A stretch of DNA of 61,261 nucleotides from positions 1-61,261 of the forward strand of contig CAMKRZ010000018.1 of the NCBI GenBank assembly GCA_946415315.1, in the 5' to 3' direction. The notes beneath the pieces were generated by a model that saw only the letters and a program-made list of their open reading frames with translations, was not told the DNA's origin and ran no database searches. The stretch's first letter is position 1; each line of letters starts with the position of its first letter. This DNA is from an uncultured Lachnoclostridium sp. Lineage in GTDB: Bacteria; Bacillota; Clostridia; Lachnospirales; Lachnospiraceae. The position numbers and the translations under genes are program-made. Positions 8,164 through 16,790 of the stretch are shown piece after piece.

Positions 8164-10338
8164 TTACTTGATTCCCTTCGCTTCCTTGAGCGTGATCCCG
8201 TTCACTCCGAGGGCGATCGCATGGTCAAGTCCGACAAACTTGCCGTTCTCCTGCCACAGTACTTCCTTCACGAACGCGTATTTGTCCGCATCCCAAGTCG
8301 TAAAATCATCGAGCAGCAGTCCGCCGGTGTCTCCCGAATTGGCATTCAGGCACCAGAACGTATGGCTCAGATGATATGTCTTGATCAGCTGACGCATCAG
8401 CTTCATCCAGGAAATGTTCGGCTCCGTCATGTAGCCGCCCCACTCACCGATCAACAGCGGCGCCGTATTATCCTCGTAGATATAGAACCAGTTGTCATGC
8501 CAGCAGTCCTTCATCAGGCTGTCATAGTCGAATGCTCCGTTGAACCACGGCTGCTTGTGCACGGTCGGGCCGTAGTCATGCGGCGAATACACCAGCTTGT
8601 CCTGGTATTTGCCAAGATCGATCGGATACTCGCTGACTCCTCGCAGGTTGCCTCCCCACCAGTTGAAATCATAGTCCTTCTCATTGGTGGAATGGAAATC
8701 CGAGTTGGTCTCGAGATCTTTCGGGAAAATTTCGATTCCCTCGACGAGGATCAGCACGTTCGGGTTGACCGCCAGGATCCTGGCCGCAGCCTTCTCCGCC
8801 GCGCGCTTCCAGTTGTTCTGCTTATCCGAATCGTTCCAGACCGCGGCGCCGTCTCCCTCGTACGGCTTGCCGTGAGGCTCATTTTTCAGATCATACGCGA
8901 TGATCGTATCGTTGTCTTTATAGCGCTTTGCCATCCACTCGAGTGCCTTCAGCCAATCCTCCTCCGCAACCTTGGATGTGTACCAGAGATTTACATTGTG
9001 GCCGGAGGCGTTGGTCTCCGCGCTGTGGATATCCGGCATTACCTTGATCCCGTTCGCCTCCGCGAGCGCCAGGAAGTAGTCGAATATCTCCAGGCTGTTC
9101 ATGGAGTTCAGCTTCGGATTGTACGCGTGATTGTAATTGGCAGTCGGATACACTCCGGCAGCCCACTGATTGATCAGCTCCGCGGAGATCGGGACACGGA
9201 TCAGGTTGAAACCGTGATCAGCGATTGCCTTGACGGTCGGCTCCAGTTTGGAGTTCCACAAACCGTCAAACGTGTTCGTTCCGGTATTGTAACCAAACCA
9301 GTTCAGACCCGTGAGCCATACTTCCTTCCCGTCCTTGTCGAGAATACGGCGTCCGTCCGTATGAAGCCAGTCATCACCCTGAACCGCTTTCTCCGAGCGC
9401 TTGAGCATCTCCTCGACGTCGACGTCCTCGCCGCCGTTGTTGCCGTTATTTCCGTTGTTACCGTTATTTCCCTGATTGTTCTGATTATTCTGATTCACAA
9501 CACCCGCGCGCAACGTACACGCAACTCCGTTCAGGGTTGCCTTTGTGATCTTGAGTTCACCATTCGAGATTCCCAGATTGCAGCCGACCACCTGCGTCGC
9601 GCCGATAGCGATGTCGCCGTTATAGTTGGCGTTGGTTATGGTCAGCGTATTGCCCTTGGTCGTAAAGCTGCCGTTCCAGCCGCTCACTTTGGCCAGCCCT
9701 TCGATCACGACTTCCAGTTTCCATCCGTCGCTGATCGCTGCCTTGCTGTTGTTGCGGATCCCGAACTCCAGGTTCATCATGGTGACGCCGCTGTCATCCC
9801 ATGTGTTGCCGGTGGAATACTCCACGAGATACCCATCGATCTCCTCCGGCTTCGGAGTGGGTGTGGCCGTCGGCTTGTTCGTGCCGGTCGGCGTCGGTGT
9901 ATTCTTTCCTGCTTCCGTCGGCGTCAGTGTATTCTTGCCCGCTTCCGTCGGCGTAGGCGTATCCTTGCCTGCCTCTGTCGGCGTAGGCGTATCCTTGCCC
10001 GCTTCCGTTGGCGTAGGCGTGTCCTTGCCTGCCTCCGTCGGCGTAGGCGTATTTCCCTTTACCACGTCGGTAGGCGTCGCAGTCGGAGTCCCGTTGTCCG
10101 GCAAATTCTCTGCCGCGCTCGTCGGAGTCGCCCCGTCACCGGAATTGTCGCCGTTGTTCTTCGCATTGATCAGCGCGATCACGAGCCCGACGATCACAAG
10201 CGCCATCAGCACAACCGCGATGATCACCCAACGATTCGTAAAGCTGCTGCCTCCCGTCGTCTTCGCGGAGTCCTCCTCCGCGTTATTCTTCTTCGTCTCC
10301 TCAGCGGATTCGATCTGATTGTCTTCGGAATGATCCAT
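8164..10338 (-). CDS. Membrane-anchored GH5 endoglucanase with carbohydrate-binding module
   Basis: A 724-residue glycoside hydrolase family 5 enzyme expected to cut beta-1,4-glucan (cellulose). Order: an acidic cytoplasmic N-terminus (1-35), one uncleaved transmembrane helix (about 37-60), a Thr-Pro linker with tandem TPTPTEAGKD repeats (about 80-155), a CBM2-like binding module (about 160-265, with SGWNGSF), an Asn/Gly linker, then the GH5 barrel (about 305-715). Catalytic residues visible: acid/base Glu in DLKNEPHG near 487 and nucleophile Glu in LIGEWGGY near 632. There is no signal cleavage site, dockerin or sortase motif, so the enzyme should stay anchored by its N-terminus. The start at 10338 has GGAGG 6 bp upstream. 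Substrate is inferred from the family; mannan or xyloglucan remain possible. Confidence 0.9.
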   Translation of the reverse strand: MDHSEDNQIESAEETKKNNAEEDSAKTTGGSSFTNRWVIIAVVLMALVIVGLVIALINAKNNGDNSGDGATPTSAAENLPDNGTPTATPTDVVKGNTPTPTEAGKDTPTPTEAGKDTPTPTEAGKDTPTPTEAGKNTLTPTEAGKNTPTPTGTNKPTATPTPKPEEIDGYLVEYSTGNTWDDSGVTMMNLEFGIRNNSKAAISDGWKLEVVIEGLAKVSGWNGSFTTKGNTLTITNANYNGDIAIGATQVVGCNLGISNGELKITKATLNGVACTLRAGVVNQNNQNNQGNNGNNGNNGNNGGEDVDVEEMLKRSEKAVQGDDWLHTDGRRILDKDGKEVWLTGLNWFGYNTGTNTFDGLWNSKLEPTVKAIADHGFNLIRVPISAELINQWAAGVYPTANYNHAYNPKLNSMNSLEIFDYFLALAEANGIKVMPDIHSAETNASGHNVNLWYTSKVAEEDWLKALEWMAKRYKDNDTIIAYDLKNEPHGKPYEGDGAAVWNDSDKQNNWKRAAEKAAARILAVNPNVLILVEGIEIFPKDLETNSDFHSTNEKDYDFNWWGGNLRGVSEYPIDLGKYQDKLVYSPHDYGPTVHKQPWFNGAFDYDSLMKDCWHDNWFYIYEDNTAPLLIGEWGGYMTEPNISWMKLMRQLIKTYHLSHTFWCLNANSGDTGGLLLDDFTTWDADKYAFVKEVLWQENGKFVGLDHAIALGVNGITLKEAKGIK
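9885..10075 (-). repeat. 30-bp tandem repeats encoding Thr-Pro linker of GH5 enzyme
   Basis: Five to six copies of a 30-bp unit encode TPTPTEAGKD (variants GKN, LTPT). Copies differ at a few third positions, as for a recently expanded or recombining coding repeat. Confidence 0.85.
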
Positions 10339-10389
10339 AAAAACCTCCGTCATTCTGCCGTAGAAATAGCCAACATTTCTCCACGACGA

Positions 10390-10395
10390 ATTATA
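10390..10395 (-). promoter_or_regulatory. Extended -10 element for GH5 gene
   Basis: Minus-strand TATAAT preceded by TGA, about 50 bp upstream of the GH5 start codon. No convincing -35 exists, so an extended -10 or an activator would be needed. Confidence 0.5.
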
Positions 10396-10402
10396 TCACA
10401 AA

Positions 10403-10429
10403 GCGCCCGCGGTTCATAGCCGCAGGCGC
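10403..10429 (-). terminator. Terminator-like hairpin after NlpC/P60 gene
   Basis: GCGCCCGCGG (10403-10412) pairs with CCGCAGGCGC (10420-10429) with one mismatch. The minus-strand tail is TTTGTG, so the U-run is weak. It separates the NlpC/P60 gene from the GH5 promoter. Confidence 0.6.
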
Positions 10430-10475
10430 CTCATTTTTCGTACAAATCAACGGTCAAATAAAACAAAACCTCTAA

Positions 10476-12470
10476 TCAAAACTGATTAATCTTCACGCCC
10501 AATTCTTTGAGCTTATCATAAATCTCTTGAGCTGTTTTAGTGGTGGTGTGATCAGTTACACGGTATACAGAATATTGAGTGCGATAATACCTGGTAACAC
10601 CATCCTTTTTGCTTGTGTACGATCCTTCCATATATCCAAGATGAATATGATACTTCGACTGGGACAGATACCAGTAATGTCCGTTTACATAACCGAGGTA
10701 AATGCCCACATGGTTACTTAACGTATATGGATCTTTTGTAGTTGCAACAAGATCACCGGGGCGAGCCTCATCCCAGGAAATCTTCTCACCATAGTCTATC
10801 TGACTTTGTACGCTTCGCCCCAGATCAATACCCAGGACTTCCTTGTATAACACCTGAACAAATCCGCAGCAGTCGGCCGAATCCCATGTGTTGTTTGCAC
10901 GGTACGGCAGGTTTTTGTGCTTCGCGCTCACCATGAACAGGTCGTAGATCGCATCGTGCTCCTGCTTCACGGAGTTGGAGAGGTAGTTGGAATGTATGTA
11001 CGCATCCTCACCTTCGTAGTCAACCCGGTACCAAGTGTTGCCCTTGTAGGTAGTCTTGCCGGTGACATGGAATTCCTTGCCGAATTCCCTGATTGTTGTT
11101 ACCTTGTTTCTATTGTCCGATGTGGTCTCCGGAGTGGACCGCACATTGACTTCCTGTGCGTTGATATACATCTTCTTATCCATCTCCTCGATCTTATACG
11201 GAGTCGATGTTGGTGTGACAGTTGTTCCGGGCTTGTCCGCCTTACCGGGCTCTGCCGAAGGAGTCGGGGACCCTTCCGGGGTATCCGAAGGCTTCGGCAC
11301 AGCGGTAGGCGTAGGAGCATTCGTCAAGAAAACTGTCGGCGTAGGTGTCGGAGTAGGTGTGTCTGTCGGAGTCGGCGTATTCGTCGGCTTCGGCGTCGGT
11401 GTCGGAGTCGGCGTATTCGTAGGCTTCGGCGTCGGTGTATTCGTCGGCTTCGGTGTCGGCGTGTTCGTCGGCTTCGGCGTCGGTGTATTCGTAGGCTTCG
11501 GCGTCGGCGTGTTCGTCGGCTTCGGCGTCGGTGTGTTCGTCGGCTTCGGTGTCGGCGTGTTCGTCGGCTTCGGCGTCGGTGTATTCGTCGGCTTCGGCGT
11601 CGGTGTGTTCGTCGGCTTCGGCGTCGGCGTGTTCGTCGGAATCGGAGACGGTGTCGGCGTTGCGCTCACCTGTCTCGGATTCTCACGCAGATTCTCCGGA
11701 CGCATAAATCCGGTCTGCGTGATTCCTTTAGCGGTAAATGAAATCCGGTACCAGCCGTTCTCGATGCAGACGCCGGTTACATGAACACGGCTGCCGAGAG
11801 CAAGCTCATGGATCATTTCACTGCTTTCATACGGTTTGTCAAATACTTCCGCAAACCGGTTGACATCGCTTACTGACAGGAAAATGTCCTGGTCATCGAT
11901 GGTAAATGAAGTCATATCCGGAATTTCGGGCGTAACTTCAGGCGTGATCTCCGGTGTGATCTCCGGTGTGATCTCCGGCGTAATGTCGGGTGTGATCTCC
12001 GGAGTTACAGACGGCGTCACATCATCCGGATTCATGGTATCATCGTCGAGGTTCGCGGAATCGCCATCTCCTGTGCCCGCACCATTGTCCGGATCCGAGG
12101 GTTCTTCCGTCGGCTCTCTGTGCTCATCCGTTCCGTCACCGGAATCCGGGGTCGAGCTGTCCGGAGTGCTCCGATCAATTATGCTCGAGGAATCCTGCGA
12201 GGGGTTATTCGGAAAAACAGGCGAATCCGGATCCAGAATGATCAGTCCCGAAGCGCCATCCATCGATGCTTTGTCGATGGCTGCCTGTGCGGTTCCCGGG
12301 AACTCTCCTGCCTTGGATTCGGACAGCGTCTTCTGTTCCGATGACTCATTGCCCGCTTTCTTGTCCGCCGATACGGAACGGAACAGATGCGGACCGAGTG
12401 TAAAACCGAATGCGATCAGTGCTGCCACCAGCAGCGCGATCAATCGCTTAACCGATTTGCTCAACTTCAT
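10476..12470 (-). CDS. Secreted NlpC/P60 peptidoglycan hydrolase with two SH3-like domains and Thr-Pro linker
   Basis: A 664-residue exported cell-wall hydrolase. Order: signal peptide (1-35, MKLSKSVKR then a hydrophobic core), a Ser/Asp/Thr-rich region with repeated EITP units (about 155-185), an SH3-like domain (about 190-275), a spacer of roughly ten KPTNTPTP octapeptides (about 290-385), a second SH3 domain (about 428-500) and a C-terminal NlpC/P60 domain (about 510-650). The catalytic Cys lies in SADCCGF (near 533) and the His in NHVGIYLG (near 587). Such enzymes cut gamma-D-Glu to diamino-acid bonds in stem peptides. The upstream region carries three TGTTAC boxes at 11-bp spacing that match the WalR site, fitting a WalRK-controlled wall hydrolase. 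Confidence 0.92.
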   Translation of the reverse strand: MKLSKSVKRLIALLVAALIAFGFTLGPHLFRSVSADKKAGNESSEQKTLSESKAGEFPGTAQAAIDKASMDGASGLIILDPDSPVFPNNPSQDSSSIIDRSTPDSSTPDSGDGTDEHREPTEEPSDPDNGAGTGDGDSANLDDDTMNPDDVTPSVTPEITPDITPEITPEITPEITPEVTPEIPDMTSFTIDDQDIFLSVSDVNRFAEVFDKPYESSEMIHELALGSRVHVTGVCIENGWYRISFTAKGITQTGFMRPENLRENPRQVSATPTPSPIPTNTPTPKPTNTPTPKPTNTPTPKPTNTPTPKPTNTPTPKPTNTPTPKPTNTPTPKPTNTPTPKPTNTPTPKPTNTPTPTPTPKPTNTPTPTDTPTPTPTPTVFLTNAPTPTAVPKPSDTPEGSPTPSAEPGKADKPGTTVTPTSTPYKIEEMDKKMYINAQEVNVRSTPETTSDNRNKVTTIREFGKEFHVTGKTTYKGNTWYRVDYEGEDAYIHSNYLSNSVKQEHDAIYDLFMVSAKHKNLPYRANNTWDSADCCGFVQVLYKEVLGIDLGRSVQSQIDYGEKISWDEARPGDLVATTKDPYTLSNHVGIYLGYVNGHYWYLSQSKYHIHLGYMEGSYTSKKDGVTRYYRTQYSVYRVTDHTTTKTAQEIYDKLKELGVKINQF
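11360..11645 (-). repeat. 24-bp tandem repeats encoding KPTNTPTP spacer
   Basis: About ten near-identical 24-bp units in the NlpC/P60 gene encode KPTNTPTP, flanked by looser TPTPTPTD units. Neighbouring copies are nearly identical, so copy number is likely to vary between strains. Confidence 0.9.
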
Positions 12471-12640
12471 AGGATAGCAATCTCCTGTTGTTCGTGATCA
12501 TGTCGCTCACTCGGAACTCCCCCATTCCCAATGCAGCAACGAAAAATGTCAGCCTGTCTATATAAATCTCCGTGCCGGCAGCGAAAACTTTACGATTCAT
12601 CCATGACATTGCTGCCCGACCGAAATTGTTAACTCTTAAA

Positions 12641-12668
12641 TGTTACACAAATGTTACATAAATGTTAC
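12641..12668 (+). promoter_or_regulatory. Three WalR-like boxes (TGTTAC at 11-bp period)
   Basis: TGTTAC occurs at 12641-12646, 12652-12657 and 12663-12668, so each neighbouring pair is TGTWAH-N5-TGTWAH, the published WalR (YycF) recognition pattern of low-GC Gram-positives. The boxes lie about 90-115 bp upstream of the likely transcription start of an NlpC/P60 wall hydrolase, the type of gene WalR controls. Other OmpR-family regulators such as PhoP also use 11-bp repeats, so the assignment is an inference. Confidence 0.6.
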
Positions 12669-12862
12669 GCGTGCATCATAACACACAAAACCAGAAAAAT
12701 CAAGCCCAAAACGGAAGTAGCATGTAAATTCAAGGTTTTTTAACAATTTTTTTGTCATTTACGGAAAAATACCGCGAGAAAAAACATGTAACAAATTGGC
12801 TCGTTTTTTACTACGAACGTAGTACAAATTGTTACGTTTCCGGCATTTTGCGATATAAAAAT

Positions 12863-12886
12863 GAGGTGACACCGAAGCATCACCTC
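12863..12886 (-). terminator. Terminator after RlmI-like gene
   Basis: GAGGTGA (12863-12869) pairs with TCACCTC (12880-12886). Minus-strand RNA continues with AUUUUUAU, and the plus strand with TTATTTT, so it may work both ways. Confidence 0.8.
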
Positions 12887-12927
12887 TTATTTTCATCGTT
12901 ATTCAACACAACACCCTGCCGGGCTCT

Positions 12928-14148
12928 TCATCGCTCTTCCGTCACCTGGAAGATGAAAAACTTCAGGTAGTACGACTCGTCCGCCGCCCAGAGGATCGGG
13001 TGATCCGGCGCCTGCGTGCGATACTCTACCTGCCGGATTCTGCGATGTGCTCCGTTAGCCGCCTGCGCGATCGTCTCCGCGAACAGTTCAGGCGTCATAA
13101 AATGGGAACACGAGCACGTCGCAAGGAAACCTCCGTCCTTCACAAGCCGAAGTCCGCGCAGATTGATCTCGCGGTACCCCTTGATCGCCTGCTTTGTAGC
13201 GGTTCTTGACTTCGTAAACGCGGGCGGGTCGAGAATGACCACATCAAACTGCCTTCCCTCCGCCTCCAGCTTCGGCAGAAGGTCAAACACATCGGCCGTC
13301 GTAAAATGAACCCGCTCCGAGAGACCGTTGAGTTCCGCGTTGCGCTCCGCCTGACGCACGGCAAGCTCAGAGGCGTCCACGCCGAGCACGTCCGCTGCCC
13401 CCGCGATCCCCGCGTTGAGCGCAAACGAACCGGTGTGTGTAAAACAGTCAAGCACCGAAGCGTCTTTGCACAGTTTCTGGATCGACAGACGATTGTATTT
13501 CTGATCGAGAAAGAAACCGGTTTTCTGACCGTTTTCCACATCAACCTCGTATCGGACTCCGTTCTCCGTAATCTCCACGATCGGTTCGAACGGTTCCCCG
13601 ATAAATCCCTTCACGCGCTCCATGCCCTCAAGCTCGCGCACCTTCGCGTCGCTCCGCTCGTAGATGCCCCGAACCGGCATTCCGTCCGCCGCCAGGTACT
13701 CCTTGAGCGCTCCGAGGATCACGTCCTTGAAGCGGTCCATACCGAGCGACAGCGACTGGATCACCAGAACATCGGAGAATTTGTCAACCACGATGCCGGG
13801 CAGCCAGTCCGCCTCACCGAAAATGATCCGGCACGACGAAGTGTCCACCGTCTTTTTGCGGTACTCCCATGCCGCACGAACACGGTCGCGCAGGAACTCC
13901 TCCGTCACTGCCGTGTCTTTACGTCTGGTGAGCATGCGCACGCGGATCGTCGAGTTCCCGTTGTACACGCCGATGCCCATCGGGTAGCCGTCGAAATCCT
14001 TGACCGCCGCAAGCGCGCCGTTCTCTCCTCCGCCGACCACCGACGCGATCTCATTGTCGTACACCCACAGTCCGCCGGCCTTGAGACTTCTGCCCTCGCT
14101 CTTTTTGAGCGTCACCGTGCGCGTCACATTGTATCGTTCGTCTCCCAT
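12928..14148 (-). CDS. Class I rRNA cytosine-C5 methyltransferase, RlmI-like
   Basis: A 406-residue SAM-dependent methyltransferase of the RlmI/YccW group. An N-terminal PUA-like RNA-binding domain (about 8-80, SLKAGGLWVYDNEI) precedes a central domain and a Rossmann SAM fold with DCFTHTGSFALNAG (about 232-245), GVDASE (about 255) and the active-site loop ILDPPAFTKSR (about 308), followed by CSCSHFM. The E. coli enzyme makes m5C1962 in 23S rRNA; that target is inferred here. AGGAG lies 8 bp before the ATG. The gene lies just downstream of the GtrA gene and probably shares its message. Confidence 0.88.
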   Translation of the reverse strand: MGDERYNVTRTVTLKKSEGRSLKAGGLWVYDNEIASVVGGGENGALAAVKDFDGYPMGIGVYNGNSTIRVRMLTRRKDTAVTEEFLRDRVRAAWEYRKKTVDTSSCRIIFGEADWLPGIVVDKFSDVLVIQSLSLGMDRFKDVILGALKEYLAADGMPVRGIYERSDAKVRELEGMERVKGFIGEPFEPIVEITENGVRYEVDVENGQKTGFFLDQKYNRLSIQKLCKDASVLDCFTHTGSFALNAGIAGAADVLGVDASELAVRQAERNAELNGLSERVHFTTADVFDLLPKLEAEGRQFDVVILDPPAFTKSRTATKQAIKGYREINLRGLRLVKDGGFLATCSCSHFMTPELFAETIAQAANGAHRRIRQVEYRTQAPDHPILWAADESYYLKFFIFQVTEER

Positions 14149-14189
14149 GAAATGCTCCTGAAAAATCCGTTCTCATCCCCGGCAACGGT

Positions 14190-14762
14190 TTACTCGTCCG
14201 CGCCGTTCTTCTCGTCCTTCCCTGCTACTGCCTCATTTTCCGTATTGGCTTCCACCGCCGCCTCGGCACTTCCTTCCGCTTCGGTCTCATCGGCTTTCTT
14301 GCGGAACACGAAGAGCTTGCTGAATACGTAATTGAGTATGATCACGATGATGCTGGTGATCGCTTTGGCCCAGAAGCCCTTGTACAGGATATGTTTGTCA
14401 AACACCGTGACATCCAGCGGCTGCTTGAGGCCGAGCTTGACGAGCAGCGTCGGCAGGGTGATCTCGATGGCACCGGTTGCCAGTCTCGCGCCGATAAACT
14501 TGCCCATCTCGTAAAAGTACGCTTTCGCTCCGACGGTTTTGCTTTCGAACACGTACTTCTTATTGGTAAAGAAAGCAAACAGGACCGCCACGATCCACGC
14601 AACCGCATTGGTGATCGCAAACTCGATTCCCTCTTCGCTTAAATTGAAGACCTTCTGTATCGCAAACGCTGTCACCCAGTTTACAAGCGTTGTCGCGACG
14701 CCGAAGATCAGATACATGATCACTTCGCGGTATTTGTTGAACAGTTCCTCGATCTTATTCAC
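14190..14762 (-). CDS. GtrA-family membrane protein
   Basis: A 190-residue GtrA-like protein with four predicted transmembrane helices (about 15-38, 45-65, 80-100, 120-145) and the typical N-terminal segment GVATTLVNWVTAF and FFTNKKYVF. GtrA proteins help move lipid-linked sugars across the membrane for glycosylation of teichoic acids or other polysaccharides. The C-terminal 40 residues are an acidic, Ala/Glu-rich tail not usual for the family. I chose the GTG at 14762 rather than the upstream ATG because AAGGAG sits exactly 6 bp before it. Confidence 0.85.
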   Translation of the reverse strand: MNKIEELFNKYREVIMYLIFGVATTLVNWVTAFAIQKVFNLSEEGIEFAITNAVAWIVAVLFAFFTNKKYVFESKTVGAKAYFYEMGKFIGARLATGAIEITLPTLLVKLGLKQPLDVTVFDKHILYKGFWAKAITSIIVIILNYVFSKLFVFRKKADETEAEGSAEAAVEANTENEAVAGKDEKNGADE

Positions 14763-14838
14763 AATAATCTCCTTGTCACATAGATTCGCGCACCTCAAAA
14801 GTTTGCTTTCGAGATGCGCGTTTCCTTCTTTGGTTCAT

Positions 14839-15291
14839 TTAGGAATTCTTGCGGGTGCCCCAAAGATTCTTTTTCTTCAGGTCCAGGTACTCGTTGTAGG
14901 CCTTCTCCAGGATCTGCTTCTCGTTCGAGAACTTCAGCAGGTGGTACGCCTCATGATACTTGTAAAACCCGGAATCCGCAAAATACTCCTCGGTCTGTGG
15001 TTTGCTGTAATAGCTGTCCGCCATCATCAAGTACCAGTGCACGTCCTTCTTGACCATGCCCTGGGGCGTCTTGAAGGTGTACTGGCTCTTCCCGACGTAT
15101 TTGACGATCTGCGCATCGGCTCCGCTCTCTTCTTTGACCTCCCGAGTTGCTGTCTCGGGAAACTCTTCGCCATCTTCCACGGTTCCCTTGGGAAGCACCC
15201 ATCCCTCATACTTGTGCTTATAATTCTTGTAAAGCAACAGGATCTTCCCTCTGAAAATAACAACACCACCACAGCTAGTAGCCTCAACCAT
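14839..15291 (-). CDS. NUDIX hydrolase
   Basis: A 150-residue protein with a complete Nudix box, G-x5-E-x7-REVKEESGA (about residues 38-60), which binds the metal and hydrolyses nucleoside diphosphate derivatives. GWVLPKGTVEDG is typical of the diadenosine polyphosphate/MutT-like branch, but the substrate cannot be read from sequence. The C-terminus is helical and basic. The ATG at 15291 is preceded by GGGGGT; a TTG two codons upstream is possible. It has its own promoter and lies upstream of the GtrA gene. Confidence 0.88.
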   Translation of the reverse strand: MVEATSCGGVVIFRGKILLLYKNYKHKYEGWVLPKGTVEDGEEFPETATREVKEESGADAQIVKYVGKSQYTFKTPQGMVKKDVHWYLMMADSYYSKPQTEEYFADSGFYKYHEAYHLLKFSNEKQILEKAYNEYLDLKKKNLWGTRKNS

Positions 15292-15332
15292 AAGCAAAGA
15301 CCCCCTGTCTATAGGTGTATTACATTGAGTTC

Positions 15333-15361
15333 AGTATAAGCCCATTGCCATGGTTTTGCAA
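15333..15361 (-). promoter_or_regulatory. Sigma-A promoter for NUDIX gene
   Basis: Minus-strand TTGCAA (15356-15361) and TATACT (15333-15338) are separated by 17 bp, about 42 bp before the start codon. Confidence 0.75.
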
Positions 15362-15400
15362 GTGTTATCTGGCAGCGGTTTCATTTTCCGTAAAACGATG

Positions 15401-16246
15401 TCATTCATTGTCGATCAGGTTGTCAACCATGGCCATGTTATCCATGAGCGCACGGCCCCTCCTCAGACAAAACCATCCCGGCCCGTATCGCACTCCCAGG
15501 AAAATGCCGACGGCGATCACAATTCCGGACAATATGTATGATTTAAACAAAATATACAGAATGATCGCGGCAACTATCGTCCAAAGGTAGCCCATGTTCC
15601 ACAGAAATCTTCTGGAAAACTTCTCCAATCCGTAGTTCAACAGACATCCGGCTACCAAAGCTCCCAGCGCCTTCCATATTCCGTGCGTCGCAATAAGCAC
15701 CGTCAGGCCGGCGACAACACCGATGAGAACGCCGATCCACAGACACTTGTTCTGCGTGGAACGGCTGATGAAACTGCGGTATTCCCTCCAGTCATCCACA
15801 TCCCTGTCGGAATAATGCAGCAATCCCCGGTAGCATTTGTTCGGCATGCGGTATTCAAAGGAGTCACGCCCGTAGTTACTCCTGGCAAGCGTGCCGTCAC
15901 TCACCGGATGGACGGGCCCTCTGACGCGCGGCAAAGTGGTCCGGGATGTCTGTACCGTGTATGCAGCGGGTCGTGCCTCCTCGTCGCGGTCAGTCTGCAC
16001 AAGCGTTCTCTGTCTGCGCTCGCGCTCTGCCCATTCCCGTTCCGACTCTTCCGCCTGCTTTCGCTGCTCCGCGATCTGCTGTTCGCGGTACCTGTACTCT
16101 TCCTGATGCGTCTTCTCCGCCTGCTCGTCATAGTACTCGCGCAACTTCGCGTCTTCGGACTGCCATGTCGCGCCGCACAGCGGACAGGTGAACGTATCCT
16201 GATTGCTGAATGCGGCCGTTCCGCACTTAGGACAGTTTTCTCTCAT
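15401..16246 (-). CDS. Zinc-ribbon, coiled-coil and multi-pass membrane protein (unknown function)
   Basis: A 281-residue protein not assigned to a named family. The N-terminus is a zinc ribbon with two Cys pairs (CPKCG at about 5-9 and CPLCG at about 20-24). A charged coiled coil rich in Glu, Arg and Gln follows (about 30-85), then a soluble linker with a short DWREYRSF segment. The C-terminal third holds about four transmembrane helices (about 170-255). The layout suggests a cytoplasmic sensor or scaffold domain tethered to the membrane, which is inference. GGAGG lies 7 bp before the ATG. It ends the ruvAB-zapA-U32-HD gene series. Confidence 0.7.
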   Translation of the reverse strand: MRENCPKCGTAAFSNQDTFTCPLCGATWQSEDAKLREYYDEQAEKTHQEEYRYREQQIAEQRKQAEESEREWAERERRQRTLVQTDRDEEARPAAYTVQTSRTTLPRVRGPVHPVSDGTLARSNYGRDSFEYRMPNKCYRGLLHYSDRDVDDWREYRSFISRSTQNKCLWIGVLIGVVAGLTVLIATHGIWKALGALVAGCLLNYGLEKFSRRFLWNMGYLWTIVAAIILYILFKSYILSGIVIAVGIFLGVRYGPGWFCLRRGRALMDNMAMVDNLIDNE

Positions 16247-16278
16247 CTCGCACCTCCGGGTAATCCCCGCTTTGCGGT

Positions 16279-16770
16279 TTATATCGTCTGTTCCTCTATC
16301 CTCCGCAGCTGCTCACTCAGCCGTCTGATCGCCGGCATGTAACAGGTCTGCACCTTCTCGTTTCGCTTGGCATAGAAACGGTCCCTCGCCACGGGGTCCG
16401 TGATCGTGATCCCGCGCGAGACATCCGTGTTGTGCCGAAGATCCGCAAGCTTCACGCGGATCGCCAGCCGGTTGTTCGAACTTCGGATTTTCTCGATGTA
16501 CTCCTCGTAGGAGTCGTCGCGGTCGTGTCGGAGCAGCAAAAGCGCATCCGTCACCCGATCCCCGAAAATTCTCCGGAAGTCCTCTTCCGTCATGTAATCC
16601 GGGTGGTCCTCCATCACGTCGTGCAGGTACGCAACGATTTTCTCCTCCTCGGTGTCCACGAACGAAGCAACCGCCTCCGGATGCAGAAAATAAGGGCGGT
16701 TTGCCTTGTCCATCTGATCTTTGTGCGCATCCCTTGCAATCGCAATCGCCTGGTTTAACAAGTCGCTCAT
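16279..16770 (-). CDS. Small HD-domain phosphohydrolase (SpoT hydrolase-like)
   Basis: A 163-residue stand-alone HD protein resembling the hydrolase half of RelA/SpoT. Motifs: YFLHPEAVA (about 27-35), the metal-binding HD in VAYLHDVMEDH (about 45-56), and VKLADLRHNTD (about 105-115). No synthetase or regulatory domains are present. Small alarmone hydrolases of this type can degrade (p)ppGpp, but many family members act on other nucleotides, so the substrate is open. It starts 20 bp after the U32 gene and is probably co-transcribed. Confidence 0.82.
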   Translation of the reverse strand: MSDLLNQAIAIARDAHKDQMDKANRPYFLHPEAVASFVDTEEEKIVAYLHDVMEDHPDYMTEEDFRRIFGDRVTDALLLLRHDRDDSYEEYIEKIRSSNNRLAIRVKLADLRHNTDVSRGITITDPVARDRFYAKRNEKVQTCYMPAIRRLSEQLRRIEEQTI

Positions 16771-16790
16771 ACCGTCCTTTCTCCTTTATG

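Larger units (their letters stand above)
12471..12927. other. Intergenic region upstream of NlpC/P60 gene
   Basis: A 457-bp AT-rich region. From the hydrolase side it holds a ribosome site (GGAG at about 12483), a candidate -10 (TATATA, minus, 12559-12564) with a poor -35, three direct TGTTAC boxes (12641-12668), a further TGTTAA (12627), TGTAAA (12723) and TGTAAC (12787), a 7-bp inverted repeat TACTACG-AA-CGTAGTA (12809-12824), and the RlmI terminator (12863-12886). No coding region is supported. Confidence 0.7.

Noticed and set aside
8221-10419. A 732-codon plus-strand frame opposite the GH5 gene
   Set aside because: Arg/Val-rich antisense shadow; the opposite strand encodes a complete GH5 enzyme with catalytic motifs.
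11360-11645. Regularly spaced repeats that could be taken for a CRISPR array
   Set aside because: The 24-bp units are contiguous, without unique spacers, and encode an in-frame KPTNTPTP spacer. The same applies to the repeats at 36095-36315, 45180-46160 and 55880-56210.
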